DNA of 64,000 nucleotides, taken from Streptomyces sp. ISL-96. GTDB lineage: Bacteria > Actinomycetota > Actinomycetes > Streptomycetales > Streptomycetaceae. Shown here piece after piece: positions 28,536 through 36,546 of this stretch. The stretch lies in contig NZ_JAGGPA010000003.1 of NCBI RefSeq assembly GCF_018614035.1, positions 1 through 64,000 of the forward strand, written 5' to 3'. The notes beneath the pieces are model-generated. The model ran no database searches and was not told the DNA's origin. It worked only from the letters and a program-made list of their open reading frames with translations. The translations under genes and the position numbers were made by a program. Within the stretch, counting starts at the first letter, position 1, and every line of letters starts with the position of its first letter.

Positions 28536-29249
28536 ATGGCGACGACCAGACCACAGCCGCCGGAGGCGCTGAAACCACCGGCGCCAGAGCCGGAGTCCCA
28601 GCCGCCCTCGGCGTCCCACCCGACGCCCCAGCCGGCGCCCGCCCCCGGGCCGCAGCCCCCACCCGCGTCAGCGGCCGCGCGGCCCATGCGCGCCGATGCC
28701 CGCCGGAATTACGAGCGCGTGCTGGCCGAGGCCCGCCGCGCCTTCGCCGAGCACGGCACCGATGCCTCGCTCGAAGACGTCGCGCGCCGCGCCGGCGTGG
28801 GGATCGGCACGCTCTACCGGCACTTCCCCACCCGGCACGCACTCATGAGCGCCGTCTTCCAGGGCGCCGTGGACGAACTCCTCGCGCACTCTCGCGAGCT
28901 CGCCGACAGCGAGGCGCCCTGCTCTGCGCTCGTCACCTGGCTGCGTGACATCGTCACCCATGCGGGTGAGTACCGAGGTCTCGCCCGCGAGCTCATGTCG
29001 GCCTCGCGCGACGAGAGTTCGGCCCTGGCGCGATGCAGTACGCCGATGAAGGCGGCCGGTGAGCGGCTGCTCGTACGGGCTCAGGAGAGCGGCGCCGTCA
29101 GGCCCGACGTATCGATCGGTGACCTGATGCAGCTGACCAACGCCATCGCGCTGGCCGCCGAACAGGCGCCGGACGACCCGGAGTTGGCCGACCGCCTGCT
29201 GACGCTGACGCTGAAGGGCCTGCGGGCGGAGAAGGAAGCGGCGACGTAA
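28536..29249 (+). CDS. TetR/AcrR-family regulator with Pro-rich N-terminus
   Basis: The 237-residue protein has a Pro/Ala-rich 50-residue N-terminal segment, then a TetR HTH (ARRNYERVLAEARRAFAEHG, VARRAGVGIGTLYRHF) and a C-terminal domain with SAALA-type AEQAPDDPELADRLL. Start ATG 28536 follows an AGAAGGGC site; an in-frame ATG at 28497 would add 13 residues. It follows the accA2 terminator and so has its own promoter. No adjacent divergent target is obvious. Confidence 0.85.
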   Translation: MATTRPQPPEALKPPAPEPESQPPSASHPTPQPAPAPGPQPPPASAAARPMRADARRNYERVLAEARRAFAEHGTDASLEDVARRAGVGIGTLYRHFPTRHALMSAVFQGAVDELLAHSRELADSEAPCSALVTWLRDIVTHAGEYRGLARELMSASRDESSALARCSTPMKAAGERLLVRAQESGAVRPDVSIGDLMQLTNAIALAAEQAPDDPELADRLLTLTLKGLRAEKEAAT

Positions 29250-29267
29250 CCTCGCCGTTTCGGCTCT

Positions 29268-30242
29268 TCAGCGGCGGCGCAGATCGGCGACGCGCGCCCG
29301 TTCACGCTCGGCGGGGCCCGACTGCTGCTCCGCCAGAGGTCCGGCGCTGCGCAGTTGCGCACCGGGCCCGCCCGGGTGCGTACGCCGCTGGCCCGGCAGG
29401 GGCATGTCCCGGCGGGGCTGGCGCCCCGGCGGGACGCCGTCGCCCCCGGCGCCGGCGGCTCCCGGCCCCGCGACGGCGATCTGCACTCCCTGATCGGCCA
29501 GGGCCTGCAGTTCGGTGGCCGCACGGTCGTCGTGGGGCGGCGGCTCGTCGGTGACGAGGCGCGTGATCACGTCGGTGGGCACCGTCTGGAACATGGTGTC
29601 GGTGCCGAGCTTGGTGTGGTCCGCCAGGACCACCACCTCGGCGGCGGCCTGCACCAGCGCCCGGTCGACGCTCGCCGACAGCATGTTGGAGGTCGACAGG
29701 CCGCGCTCCGCGGTCAGCCCGCTACCGGAGAGGAAGGCCCGGGAGACCCGCAGCCCCTGGAGGGACTGCTCGGCCCCGCTGCCGACGAGTGCGTAGTTCG
29801 AACCACGCAGCGTGCCGCCGGTCATGACGACCTCGACGCGGTTGGCGTGCGCCAGCGCCTGGGCCACCAGCAGGGAGTTGGTGACGACGGTCAGCCCGGG
29901 AACCCGGGCGAGCCGTCTGGCCAGCTCCTGCGTGGTCGTCCCGGCGCCGACGACGATGGCTTCGCCCTCTTCGACGAGTCCCGCGGCGAGGTCGGCGATG
30001 GCCGTCTTCTCCGCGGTCGCGAGATGGGATTTCTGCGGAAAGCCGGACTCCCGCGTGAAACCGCCCGGCAGTACCGCACCGCCGTGCCGGCGGTCGAGGA
30101 GTCCTTCTGCCTCCAGTGCCCGCACGTCCCGCCGTACGGTCACTTCGGAGGTCTGGACGACGCGGGCGAGCTCACGGAGCGATACAGCCCCGTTGGCACG
30201 CACCATTTCGAGGATCAATTGGCGACGTTCTGCAGCGAACAC
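29268..30242 (-). CDS. DeoR/GlpR-family transcriptional repressor
   Basis: The 324-residue repressor has an N-terminal HTH (FAAERRQLILEMVRANGAVS, TSEVTVRRDVRALEAEGLL, RRHGGAV) and a DeoRC sugar-phosphate sensor (GAGTTTQELARRL, DHTKLG). After about residue 245 there is a long Pro/Gly/Arg/Gln-rich tail unlike typical DeoR proteins, probably disordered. DeoR-type proteins sense phosphorylated sugars, so deoxyribose phosphates from the nucleoside genes downstream (PNP, deoC, add) are a sensible ligand. Start ATG 30242; convergent with the TetR gene. Confidence 0.85.
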   Translation of the reverse strand: MFAAERRQLILEMVRANGAVSLRELARVVQTSEVTVRRDVRALEAEGLLDRRHGGAVLPGGFTRESGFPQKSHLATAEKTAIADLAAGLVEEGEAIVVGAGTTTQELARRLARVPGLTVVTNSLLVAQALAHANRVEVVMTGGTLRGSNYALVGSGAEQSLQGLRVSRAFLSGSGLTAERGLSTSNMLSASVDRALVQAAAEVVVLADHTKLGTDTMFQTVPTDVITRLVTDEPPPHDDRAATELQALADQGVQIAVAGPGAAGAGGDGVPPGRQPRRDMPLPGQRRTHPGGPGAQLRSAGPLAEQQSGPAERERARVADLRRR

Positions 30243-30628
30243 GAAACTGACAGTAACCCCAGCGACCGATAGTTTTCAGCAGTTTGCGCCGAATAGCAGA
30301 AGTTGCCCACAGGTGAGGACAGTTTGTGATAGTTGCCGCTTCGGGCAGACTGCCACGCAGCTGATGGTGGATCAAACTCCGCTTGCGGCACAGTGGGTGA
30401 AGGTCTACGGTCTTCGCCTACCTGAAACTTCATATGATCCTGGACTTCCAGTGCACCAGGGTTACCGGCCGGAGGCATTGCCGCCTCCCCCCGTCAACTC
30501 ACCCCGCGCTCACCGCGCTTCCGGCGTTCCACTCCGGACCGCGTTGCTCCGCCCGGGGGTGCCAAGTCGGACAGGACCTGCCCGGCACGGGCGCTGCGCG
30601 CTCTCGTGCCACCGGAGGTCACACCACC
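30243..30628. other. Intergenic region, relatively A/T-rich
   Basis: These 386 bases are A/T-richer than the rest of the window. Near the deoR start, gatagttttcagcagttt is echoed by cagtttgtgatagttgcc 60 bases on, giving repeated gatagtt and cagttt elements that could be operators. Around 30480 the composition returns to G/C-rich up to the DUF3800 gene, whose ribosome-binding site is ggaggt at 30613. No gene is supported. Confidence 0.5.
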
Positions 30629-31279
30629 ATGCACGGCGCCTTACCTTCCCGAGCCACTGAGCCGGGCCCCCGCGCGTTCTGCGACGAGTCGCTGCGCTGC
30701 CGCGCCGACGGCGCCGGGATCTACATGCTGGCAGCCGTCCTGCTGTCGCCCCATCGGGTGCAGCACGCCCGGGACACCATGGCGTCCCTGCTGCTCAGGG
30801 GGCAGCGCAAACTGCACTGGCGCGACGAGTCCGCCCGGCGGCGACTGCTGCTCACCCGCCGCACGTCGTCGGTCGAGCCCGAGATCGTGATCGCCACGTG
30901 GTGCCGGATGGACAACGCCCACCAGGAGCGCGCCCGCGGCAAGGCGATGCAGTCGCTGCTGACCGCACTGGCCGAGCGCGGCGTCACCGAGGTGGTCTTC
31001 GAGTCCAGAGGCCCCGTACGGGACAAGGGAGACCTCAAGGGGCTGACCGGGCTGCGCCGCGCGGGAGTCCTGCCGGCGGACCTGCGCGTAGAGCACGCCG
31101 CCGGCCCCGTGGAGCACGCCCTGTGGGCCGCCGATGTCGTCGCGGGAGCCTTCGGCGCCGCGCTCGACGGCCGCGCCGGCTACTGGGACGACCTGGCCAG
31201 CGCCGCCAAGGCGACCGTGCTGACCTGCGGCCGGTGCTCCCTGTCCCACGGGCCCGCCGCCGCCCGCGGCGATTCGTAG
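30629..31279 (+). CDS. DUF3800-like RNase H-fold protein
   Basis: The 216-residue protein begins with FCDES, then YMLAAVLLSP and LHWRDES, followed by an acidic segment VVFESRG, DKGDLKGL and a C-terminal ALWAADVVAGAFGA. Carboxylates in these four places fit the D-E-D-D pattern of RNase H-fold DUF3800 proteins, so a nuclease-like role is possible but unproven. Function of the family is not settled; several members sit near defence or mobile genes. ATG 30629 follows GGAGG. The next gene begins 165 bases downstream on the same strand and may be its partner. Confidence 0.6.
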   Translation: MHGALPSRATEPGPRAFCDESLRCRADGAGIYMLAAVLLSPHRVQHARDTMASLLLRGQRKLHWRDESARRRLLLTRRTSSVEPEIVIATWCRMDNAHQERARGKAMQSLLTALAERGVTEVVFESRGPVRDKGDLKGLTGLRRAGVLPADLRVEHAAGPVEHALWAADVVAGAFGAALDGRAGYWDDLASAAKATVLTCGRCSLSHGPAAARGDS

Positions 31280-31315
31280 CCAACCCAGCCAACCCGGCCA
31301 ACCCAGACAACCCAG
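31280..31315. repeat. Four 9-bp tandem repeats (ccaacccag)
   Basis: The units ccaacccag, ccaacccgg, ccaacccag and acaacccag follow directly after the DUF3800-like stop codon. They are in the gap before the DGTSR protein gene. Confidence 0.8.
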
Positions 31316-31444
31316 CCAAGACAACGCGAAGGCCAGGTGTCCGTCGTCCGGCGGATGACCTGGCCCCACTTCCGGGCCCTCGTGGGTCCGGCTCATTCAC
31401 TGTGCCCGCCCAGGGGCACACGGTCAAGCGGAGGCTTACCACTT

Positions 31445-33346
31445 ATGGGTGAAATGGAAATAGAGAAGGACATTACGGAAGGCGACTACCGGGACCGGGT
31501 GGAGGTGCTGCGCGAGCGCGTCGCGCATCTCGTCGTCCGCGACCGCAGGTCCGTCGAGAGTGCGGCCGAGCGCCTGGTACAGGACGCCGATGTCGAGATC
31601 GGGCATACGGAGGAGACCGCGGCCGAACTGCTCGCCACCGTGGTCGATCCGCGCGGTGTACGAGCGGCCCACATCAGGCAGCAGCGCGTGCGCGGCAACC
31701 GGACGCTCCATCTGCTCCGTACCACCGTCTGGACACCCCTGCTGCTCGTCGACGCGACGAACGGCAGGTTCGTCGTCGGCCAGACCTACCTCTCCGACCC
31801 CAAGGTCGGCGCGGCGGGTTCGCCCCATCTCGCGCTGCCGGCCCCTGAGTCACCTCCCGGCCTGCCCTCTCTGGTCTACCGGGGCTCGCGCGCGGCCGTC
31901 GCCGGCGCGCTGGACAGCAACGCGGCATTCGTGCTCCGGCACAACAGCTGGGTGGACGACATCGGATCCAATGGTGTGCTCATGCCCTTGCTCGCCGGAC
32001 ACGTGGAATTCCGCTTCTCGGACGGTACGCCGCGCCAGGCCGTGGGGGTCGTCGACGGCACCTCGCGCACCGCGTCCGCCCACAAGATCCTCGGGCTGAC
32101 GGAATCCACGATCCTCACCATGGACCCCACCTCGCAGCGGCGCTGGCTCAGCAAGCTGATGCGCGACCTGAGCAAGGTCGCGGAGAAGCTGTCCAAGAAC
32201 GAGGAGATGCGGCTGGACGATCTGTTCCACGCCGAGAGGCAGATCAACGCCCTTACCGCCGAAGCCGACCTGATCGTCGGCTGGGGCTGGAGCGAACAGG
32301 CCACACCACAGCAACGCACCGGAAAGGCGAGCTACGTCAGCACGCTGAACCTGGCGCTGGGAGCGCAGAACATCGAGCCGAAGGCGTTCTCGGAGGAGGC
32401 GCAGCGGACTCTCCTGGCGGAGCGCGCGGTCAACACCCTGGCCGACTACGGCCTGCTGGAGCCGGACAGCCTCGTCTTCGCACTGGGCCGCGAAGATCTC
32501 ACCGACGTCGCGAAGAGAATCGGCCTCAGCACGCACCGGGACGAACGGTGCGCCTGGCTGATCCGGCTGATGACCACCCCGTCGAAGGAGAAGCGACGGG
32601 TGATCAATGAAGTGCTGGGAGCCAAGTCCTTCTCCGCGAAGGGGCGTTCACCGTACGTATTCGAACTCGCACTGCGCTCCTTCTCCGGTCAGGACAGCCA
32701 CCTGCTGAGCGGCGCCCGTAACGCGGCGGTGCACGCCCTGTGGACTCGCGTGGGACAGGACTGGGACGTGGTGCCGCGTCCGGAGGACGAGGATCTGGAC
32801 CAACTGGAACGGGATGCGCTGGCCGAGGTGGACAGCGGTGAGAGCGGCCCGCGCTGCTGCGAGGTAGCCGCCAGGGCGGTCGTACCACTGCTGGCGCTCG
32901 GCGGTCTGGGCGTGGACCGGGGATCGGCGGCCTACCGCGGGCACGCGTCGACGGTGGTCGACAAGATGATCACCAACGCGTGGGGGATCAAGCAGCTCAT
33001 GGCCACCGTCCGGGCCTCCCGGCAGCCGCAGCCCGGGTTTCCCCGGCTGGACGAGGACGGCCGGACGGCCGACGACAGCGGTACGCCCAATACGCCGGCG
33101 GCCAACAACGACTGGCTGCGCCAGCGCGTCCTCATGAAGCCGACGAGCACTCCGGCTTCCGAGGCGGAGGCGGCCCGGCAGCGCATGACCACGGGGCTGG
33201 CGGAAGCGCGGGCCGGCTTCGACGACTACCGCGAACTGATGGATCCCCCGTACCAGTCCCTGGACGGCGACGACTGGCAGATGGCCGCGAAGAGCGCCCG
33301 GACGCTTTCGAAGGACCTTCACCTCTATGTGGTCAGCGACGACTGA
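31445..33346 (+). CDS. Large DGTSR-motif protein of unknown function
   Basis: The 634-residue protein has no signal peptide or membrane helix. At about 201-217 it has VVDGTSRTASAHKILGL, which resembles the DGxxR core of ParB/Srx-like and DGQHR (DndB-like) domains, and earlier a RNRTLHLLRTT strand. A helical middle (residues 230-290) and a C-terminal region with RNAAVHALW follow. The DGQHR comparison is by motif only. ATG 31445 has GGAGG eight to ten bases upstream; the frame extends upstream but without coding bias. The pairing with the DUF3800-like gene suggests a two-gene module. Confidence 0.6.
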   Translation: MGEMEIEKDITEGDYRDRVEVLRERVAHLVVRDRRSVESAAERLVQDADVEIGHTEETAAELLATVVDPRGVRAAHIRQQRVRGNRTLHLLRTTVWTPLLLVDATNGRFVVGQTYLSDPKVGAAGSPHLALPAPESPPGLPSLVYRGSRAAVAGALDSNAAFVLRHNSWVDDIGSNGVLMPLLAGHVEFRFSDGTPRQAVGVVDGTSRTASAHKILGLTESTILTMDPTSQRRWLSKLMRDLSKVAEKLSKNEEMRLDDLFHAERQINALTAEADLIVGWGWSEQATPQQRTGKASYVSTLNLALGAQNIEPKAFSEEAQRTLLAERAVNTLADYGLLEPDSLVFALGREDLTDVAKRIGLSTHRDERCAWLIRLMTTPSKEKRRVINEVLGAKSFSAKGRSPYVFELALRSFSGQDSHLLSGARNAAVHALWTRVGQDWDVVPRPEDEDLDQLERDALAEVDSGESGPRCCEVAARAVVPLLALGGLGVDRGSAAYRGHASTVVDKMITNAWGIKQLMATVRASRQPQPGFPRLDEDGRTADDSGTPNTPAANNDWLRQRVLMKPTSTPASEAEAARQRMTTGLAEARAGFDDYRELMDPPYQSLDGDDWQMAAKSARTLSKDLHLYVVSDD

Positions 33347-33371
33347 CCGCGCGGGCACGAGGACGCGGGAT

Positions 33372-33401
33372 GCCGGGGCGACGCGACGCGCGTCCCCCGG
33401 C
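33372..33401. terminator. Bidirectional terminator between convergent genes
   Basis: Arms gccggggcgacgcg and cgcgtcccccggc pair with one bulged C around a 3-base loop, between the stops of the DGTSR gene and the flavoprotein gene. Confidence 0.65.
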
Positions 33402-33402
33402 C

Positions 33403-34842
33403 CTACGCCTCGGCGGACGTCTTGCGGGTGTGCAGTTGCCGTGCGACCTCGGCGATCGAACCCGACAGGGACGGGTAGACCGTGAACGCGTTCGCGATCT
33501 GTTCCACGGTCAGGTTGTTGTCGACCGCGATCGAAATCGGGTGGATCAGCTCGCTCGCGTGCGGCGATACGACGCAGCCGCCGACCACGATGCCCGTACC
33601 GGGGCGGCAGAAGATCTTGACGAAGCCGTCGCGGATGCCCTGCATCTTGGCGCGCGGGTTGCGCAGCAGCGGCAGCTTCACGACGCGGGCCTCGATCTTG
33701 CCCGAGTCCACGTCCGACTGGCTGTAGCCGACCGTCGCGATCTCGGGGTCGGTGAAGACGTTCGCCGAGACGGTCTTGAGGTTGAGCGGAGTCACCGCGT
33801 CGCCGAGGAAGTGGTACATCGCGATCCGGCCCTGCATGGCCGCGACCGACGCGAGCGCGAAGACGCCGGTGACGTCGCCGGCCGCGTACACGCCCGGCGC
33901 GCTGGTGCGCGAAACCCGGTCGGTCAGGATGTGGCCCGAGTCCTTCAGCCGGACCCCGGCCTCCTCCAGGCCCATGTCCGCGCTGTTCGGGATGGCGCCG
34001 ACGGCCATCAGGCAGTGCGTACCGCTGATGACACGCCCGTCGGAAAGGGTCACTTCCACGCGGTCGCCGACCCGCTTGGCGGACTCGGCGCGCGAGCGGG
34101 CCATGACGTTCATGCCGCGGCGCCGGAAGACGTCTTCGAGGACGGCGGCGGCGTCCGGGTCTTCACCCGGCAGCACACGGTCGCGCGACGACACGAGGGT
34201 GACGCGCGAGCCGAGCGCCTGGTACGCGCCGGCGAACTCCGCGCCCGTGACACCGGAGCCGACCACGATGAGCTCCTCGGGGAGCTCGTCCAGGTCGTAC
34301 ACCTGTGTCCAGTTCAGGATCCGCTCGCCGTCCGGGAGCGCGTCGGGGATCTCGCGCGGGTGCCCGCCCGTCGCGATCAGTACGGCGTCGGCGGTGAGGC
34401 GCTCCTCATTGCCGTCGCTGTACGTGACGACGACCGTGCGGGAGCCGTCGGAGCCCTGCTGGCCCTCGATACGGCCCCGGCCGCGCAGCACGCGCGCGCC
34501 CGCACGCGTGACGGACGCGGTGATGTCGTGGGACTGCGCGAGCGCGAGGCGCTTCACACGGCGGTTGACCTTGCCGAGGTCCACACCGACCACGCGGGCG
34601 GCCTGCTCCACGTGCGGCGTGTCGTCGGCGACGATGATGCCCAACTCCTCGTACGAAGAGTCGAAGGTCGTCATCACCTCGGCCGTTGCGATCAGAGTCT
34701 TCGACGGTACGCAGTCGGTGAGCACCGACGCCCCGCCCAGACCGTCGCTGTCGACTACCGTCACCTCCGCGCCGAGCTGGGCGCCCACCAGGGCCGCCTC
34801 GTATCCGCCGGGTCCGCCACCGATGATCACGATCCGGGTCAC
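33403..34842 (-). CDS. NAD(P)H-quinone reductase-like flavoprotein (LpdA type)
   Basis: The 479-residue FAD protein has the family fold of dihydrolipoamide dehydrogenases: GGGPGGYEAAL FAD site near the N-terminus, NAD site GSGVTGAEFAGAY and a C-terminal dimer domain HASELIHPISIAV. The redox loop reads GGASVLTDCVPSKT, so the first Cys of the usual CxxxxC pair is absent. This matches Mycobacterium LpdA (Rv3303c), which reduces quinones rather than lipoamide. It is cytosolic. Start ATG 34842. It forms no obvious operon with neighbours. Confidence 0.88.
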   Translation of the reverse strand: MTRIVIIGGGPGGYEAALVGAQLGAEVTVVDSDGLGGASVLTDCVPSKTLIATAEVMTTFDSSYEELGIIVADDTPHVEQAARVVGVDLGKVNRRVKRLALAQSHDITASVTRAGARVLRGRGRIEGQQGSDGSRTVVVTYSDGNEERLTADAVLIATGGHPREIPDALPDGERILNWTQVYDLDELPEELIVVGSGVTGAEFAGAYQALGSRVTLVSSRDRVLPGEDPDAAAVLEDVFRRRGMNVMARSRAESAKRVGDRVEVTLSDGRVISGTHCLMAVGAIPNSADMGLEEAGVRLKDSGHILTDRVSRTSAPGVYAAGDVTGVFALASVAAMQGRIAMYHFLGDAVTPLNLKTVSANVFTDPEIATVGYSQSDVDSGKIEARVVKLPLLRNPRAKMQGIRDGFVKIFCRPGTGIVVGGCVVSPHASELIHPISIAVDNNLTVEQIANAFTVYPSLSGSIAEVARQLHTRKTSAEA

Positions 34843-35034
34843 GAAAAAGTCCGCCTCGCATTGTCAATCCCGGCCCGCCTGCCCGCTCGGCCGGGGATCC
34901 GGGGATCGCCCGGGGGGAATGCAGTACGTACTCCATTGTCCCGCACGCTTCAAGGTGCTTCGCCCCGGGGCCTCCATCCGGCCGCGACGCTTCACAGCCA
35001 CCGCTGCTCCACCCCCTCCCGTACCCTCGACCAC

Positions 35035-35472
35035 ATGTCGCTCTACGCCGCGTACGCCGGCAACCTCGACGCGCGGCTGATGACGCGCCGCGCACCGCAC
35101 TCACCGCTGCGCGGGACCGGCTGGCTCAACGGCTGGCGGCTGACCTTCGGCGGCGAGTCGATGGGCTGGGAGGGCGCGCTCGCCACCATCGTGGAAGCGC
35201 CGCGCTCACAGGTCTTCGTCGCGCTGTACGACATCGCTCCGATGGACGAGGACTCCATGGACCGGTGGGAGGGTGTCGGACTCGACATCTACCGCCGGAT
35301 GCGGGTGCGCGTACACACGCTGGAGGGCGAGGAGCCGACCTGGGTGTACGTCCTGAACGGGTACGAGGGCGGGCTCCCTTCCGCCCGCTACCTGGGGGAA
35401 CTCGCCGACGCGGCGGAGTCGGCGGGCGCGCCGCACGACTACGTCATGGAGCTGCGCAAGCGCCCCTGCTGA
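35035..35472 (+). CDS. Gamma-glutamylcyclotransferase-like (AIG2/GGCT fold) protein
   Basis: This 145-residue cytosolic protein has the GGCT fold start LYAAYAGNLDARLMTRRAPH, the acidic region around ALYDIAPMDEDSMDRWEG with the catalytic-type Glu, and a terminal YVLNGYEGGLPSARYL. Such enzymes cut gamma-glutamyl-amine bonds; the real substrate is unknown. ATG 35035 is preferred because the conserved motif YAAYAGN follows at once. It is transcribed towards PNP, 102 bases ahead. Confidence 0.82.
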   Translation: MSLYAAYAGNLDARLMTRRAPHSPLRGTGWLNGWRLTFGGESMGWEGALATIVEAPRSQVFVALYDIAPMDEDSMDRWEGVGLDIYRRMRVRVHTLEGEEPTWVYVLNGYEGGLPSARYLGELADAAESAGAPHDYVMELRKRPC

Positions 35473-35537
35473 GGGGTGTGAGCCTGCCTTCGTCGGATCC
35501 GACAAGGCAACGATCGCAACACCGTCGGCAGTGACAT

Positions 35538-35549
35538 CTACGCGCGTAG
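35538..35549. promoter_or_regulatory. Palindrome CTACGCGCGTAG upstream of PNP
   Basis: A perfect 12-bp palindrome ends 25 bases before the GTG start. The identical palindrome precedes deoC and add in this window, so it is probably a shared operator of nucleoside catabolism. Confidence 0.65.
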
Positions 35550-35574
35550 GGCGAGACCGGTTACCCTCGTCGGC

Positions 35575-36405
35575 GTGAACGCATCTGTTACCTCTGACCC
35601 CACCGACGGCTTCGCCGACCCCCACGCGGCAGCCGACGCCGCCGCCGCCCGCCTGCGCGAGCTGACCGGAGCCGAGACCCACGACGTCGCCCTCGTGATG
35701 GGGTCGGGCTGGGTGCCGGCCGCCGAAGCGCTGGGCGCGCCCGAGCACGAGTTCGCCGTCACCGAGCTGCCCGGCTTCCCGCCGCCGGCCGTCGCCGGAC
35801 ACGCGGGCACGGTCCGCTCGTACAAGATCGGCGACAAGCGCGCGCTGGTCTTCCTCGGCCGTACGCACTACTACGAGGGCCGCGGTGTAGCCGCCGTCTC
35901 GCACGGCGTCCGTACCGCCGTCGCCGCCGGCTGCAAGACCATCGTCCTGACGAACGGCTGCGGCGGCCTGCGTCCGGGCATGCGTCCCGGCCAGCCGGTC
36001 CTGATCAGCGACCACATCAACCTGACGGCCACCTCGCCGATCATCGGCGCGAACTTCGTGGACCTGACGGACCTGTACTCGCCGCGGCTGCGCGCGCTGT
36101 GCAAGGAGGTGGACGCCACCCTTGAGGAGGGCGTGTACGTCCAGTTCCCCGGCCCGCACTACGAGACGCCCGCCGAGATCAACATGGTCCGCGTGATGGG
36201 CGGCGACCTCGTCGGCATGTCCACGGTCCTGGAGGCCATCGCCGCGCGCGAGGCGGGTGCGGAGGTGCTCGGCATCTCGCTGGTCACCAACCTGGCCGCG
36301 GGCCTGACGGGCGAACCCCTGAACCACGAGGAAGTCCTCCAGGCCGGCCGCGACTCGGCGACCCGGATGGGCGCACTCCTGGCCCAGGTCCTGGAACGCA
36401 TCTGA
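35575..36405 (+). CDS. Purine-nucleoside phosphorylase
   Basis: This 276-residue trimeric-type PNP cleaves (deoxy)inosine and (deoxy)guanosine with phosphate to base and (deoxy)ribose-1-phosphate. It has [13 protein letters not shown] for phosphate, [34 protein letters not shown] and [10 protein letters not shown] for base and ribose binding, and NHEEVLQAG at the end. Start GTG 35575. It acts just after adenosine deaminase and feeds the sugar-phosphate mutase and DeoC encoded next to it. Confidence 0.93.
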   Translation: MNASVTSDPTDGFADPHAAADAAAARLRELTGAETHDVALVMGSGWVPAAEALGAPEHEFAVTELPGFPPPAVAGHAGTVRSYKIGDKRALVFLGRTHYYEGRGVAAVSHGVRTAVAAGCKTIVLTNGCGGLRPGMRPGQPVLISDHINLTATSPIIGANFVDLTDLYSPRLRALCKEVDATLEEGVYVQFPGPHYETPAEINMVRVMGGDLVGMSTVLEAIAAREAGAEVLGISLVTNLAAGLTGEPLNHEEVLQAGRDSATRMGALLAQVLERI

Positions 36406-36429
36406 CGCTTCGCCCTGCCGGGCGGCCTG

Positions 36430-36451
36430 TCCTCAAACGCCGGACGGCCTG
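36430..36451. repeat. Single arm of the dispersed intergenic repeat
   Basis: tcctcaaacgccggacggcc resembles the left arm of the element at 13473 (tcctcaatcgccggacgggc). It lies between PNP and the mutase gene. Confidence 0.55.
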
Positions 36452-36546
36452 AAGCCGCCGGGGGTGGCTGGATGGTGCCGCTGGGCGGGGAACAAGCTTG
36501 CCGCAGGCGAATCGCAACGCACCACACACGAGAGGTGGACCACATC

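Noticed and set aside
26667..28619. A 650-codon minus-strand frame opposite accA2
   Set aside because: It has antisense composition only; the plus strand encodes a complete biotin carboxylase with carrier domain.
30215..30478. A short minus-strand frame upstream of deoR
   Set aside because: It overlaps the promoter region, has poor codon bias and no ribosome-binding site.
31280..31315. Possible CRISPR array
   Set aside because: The units are only 9 bases, adjacent and without spacers; no cas genes are near.
32980..35472. An 830-codon plus-strand frame spanning the flavoprotein gene
   Set aside because: Most of it is antisense to the flavoprotein; only the last 145 codons, from ATG 35035, form a real protein.
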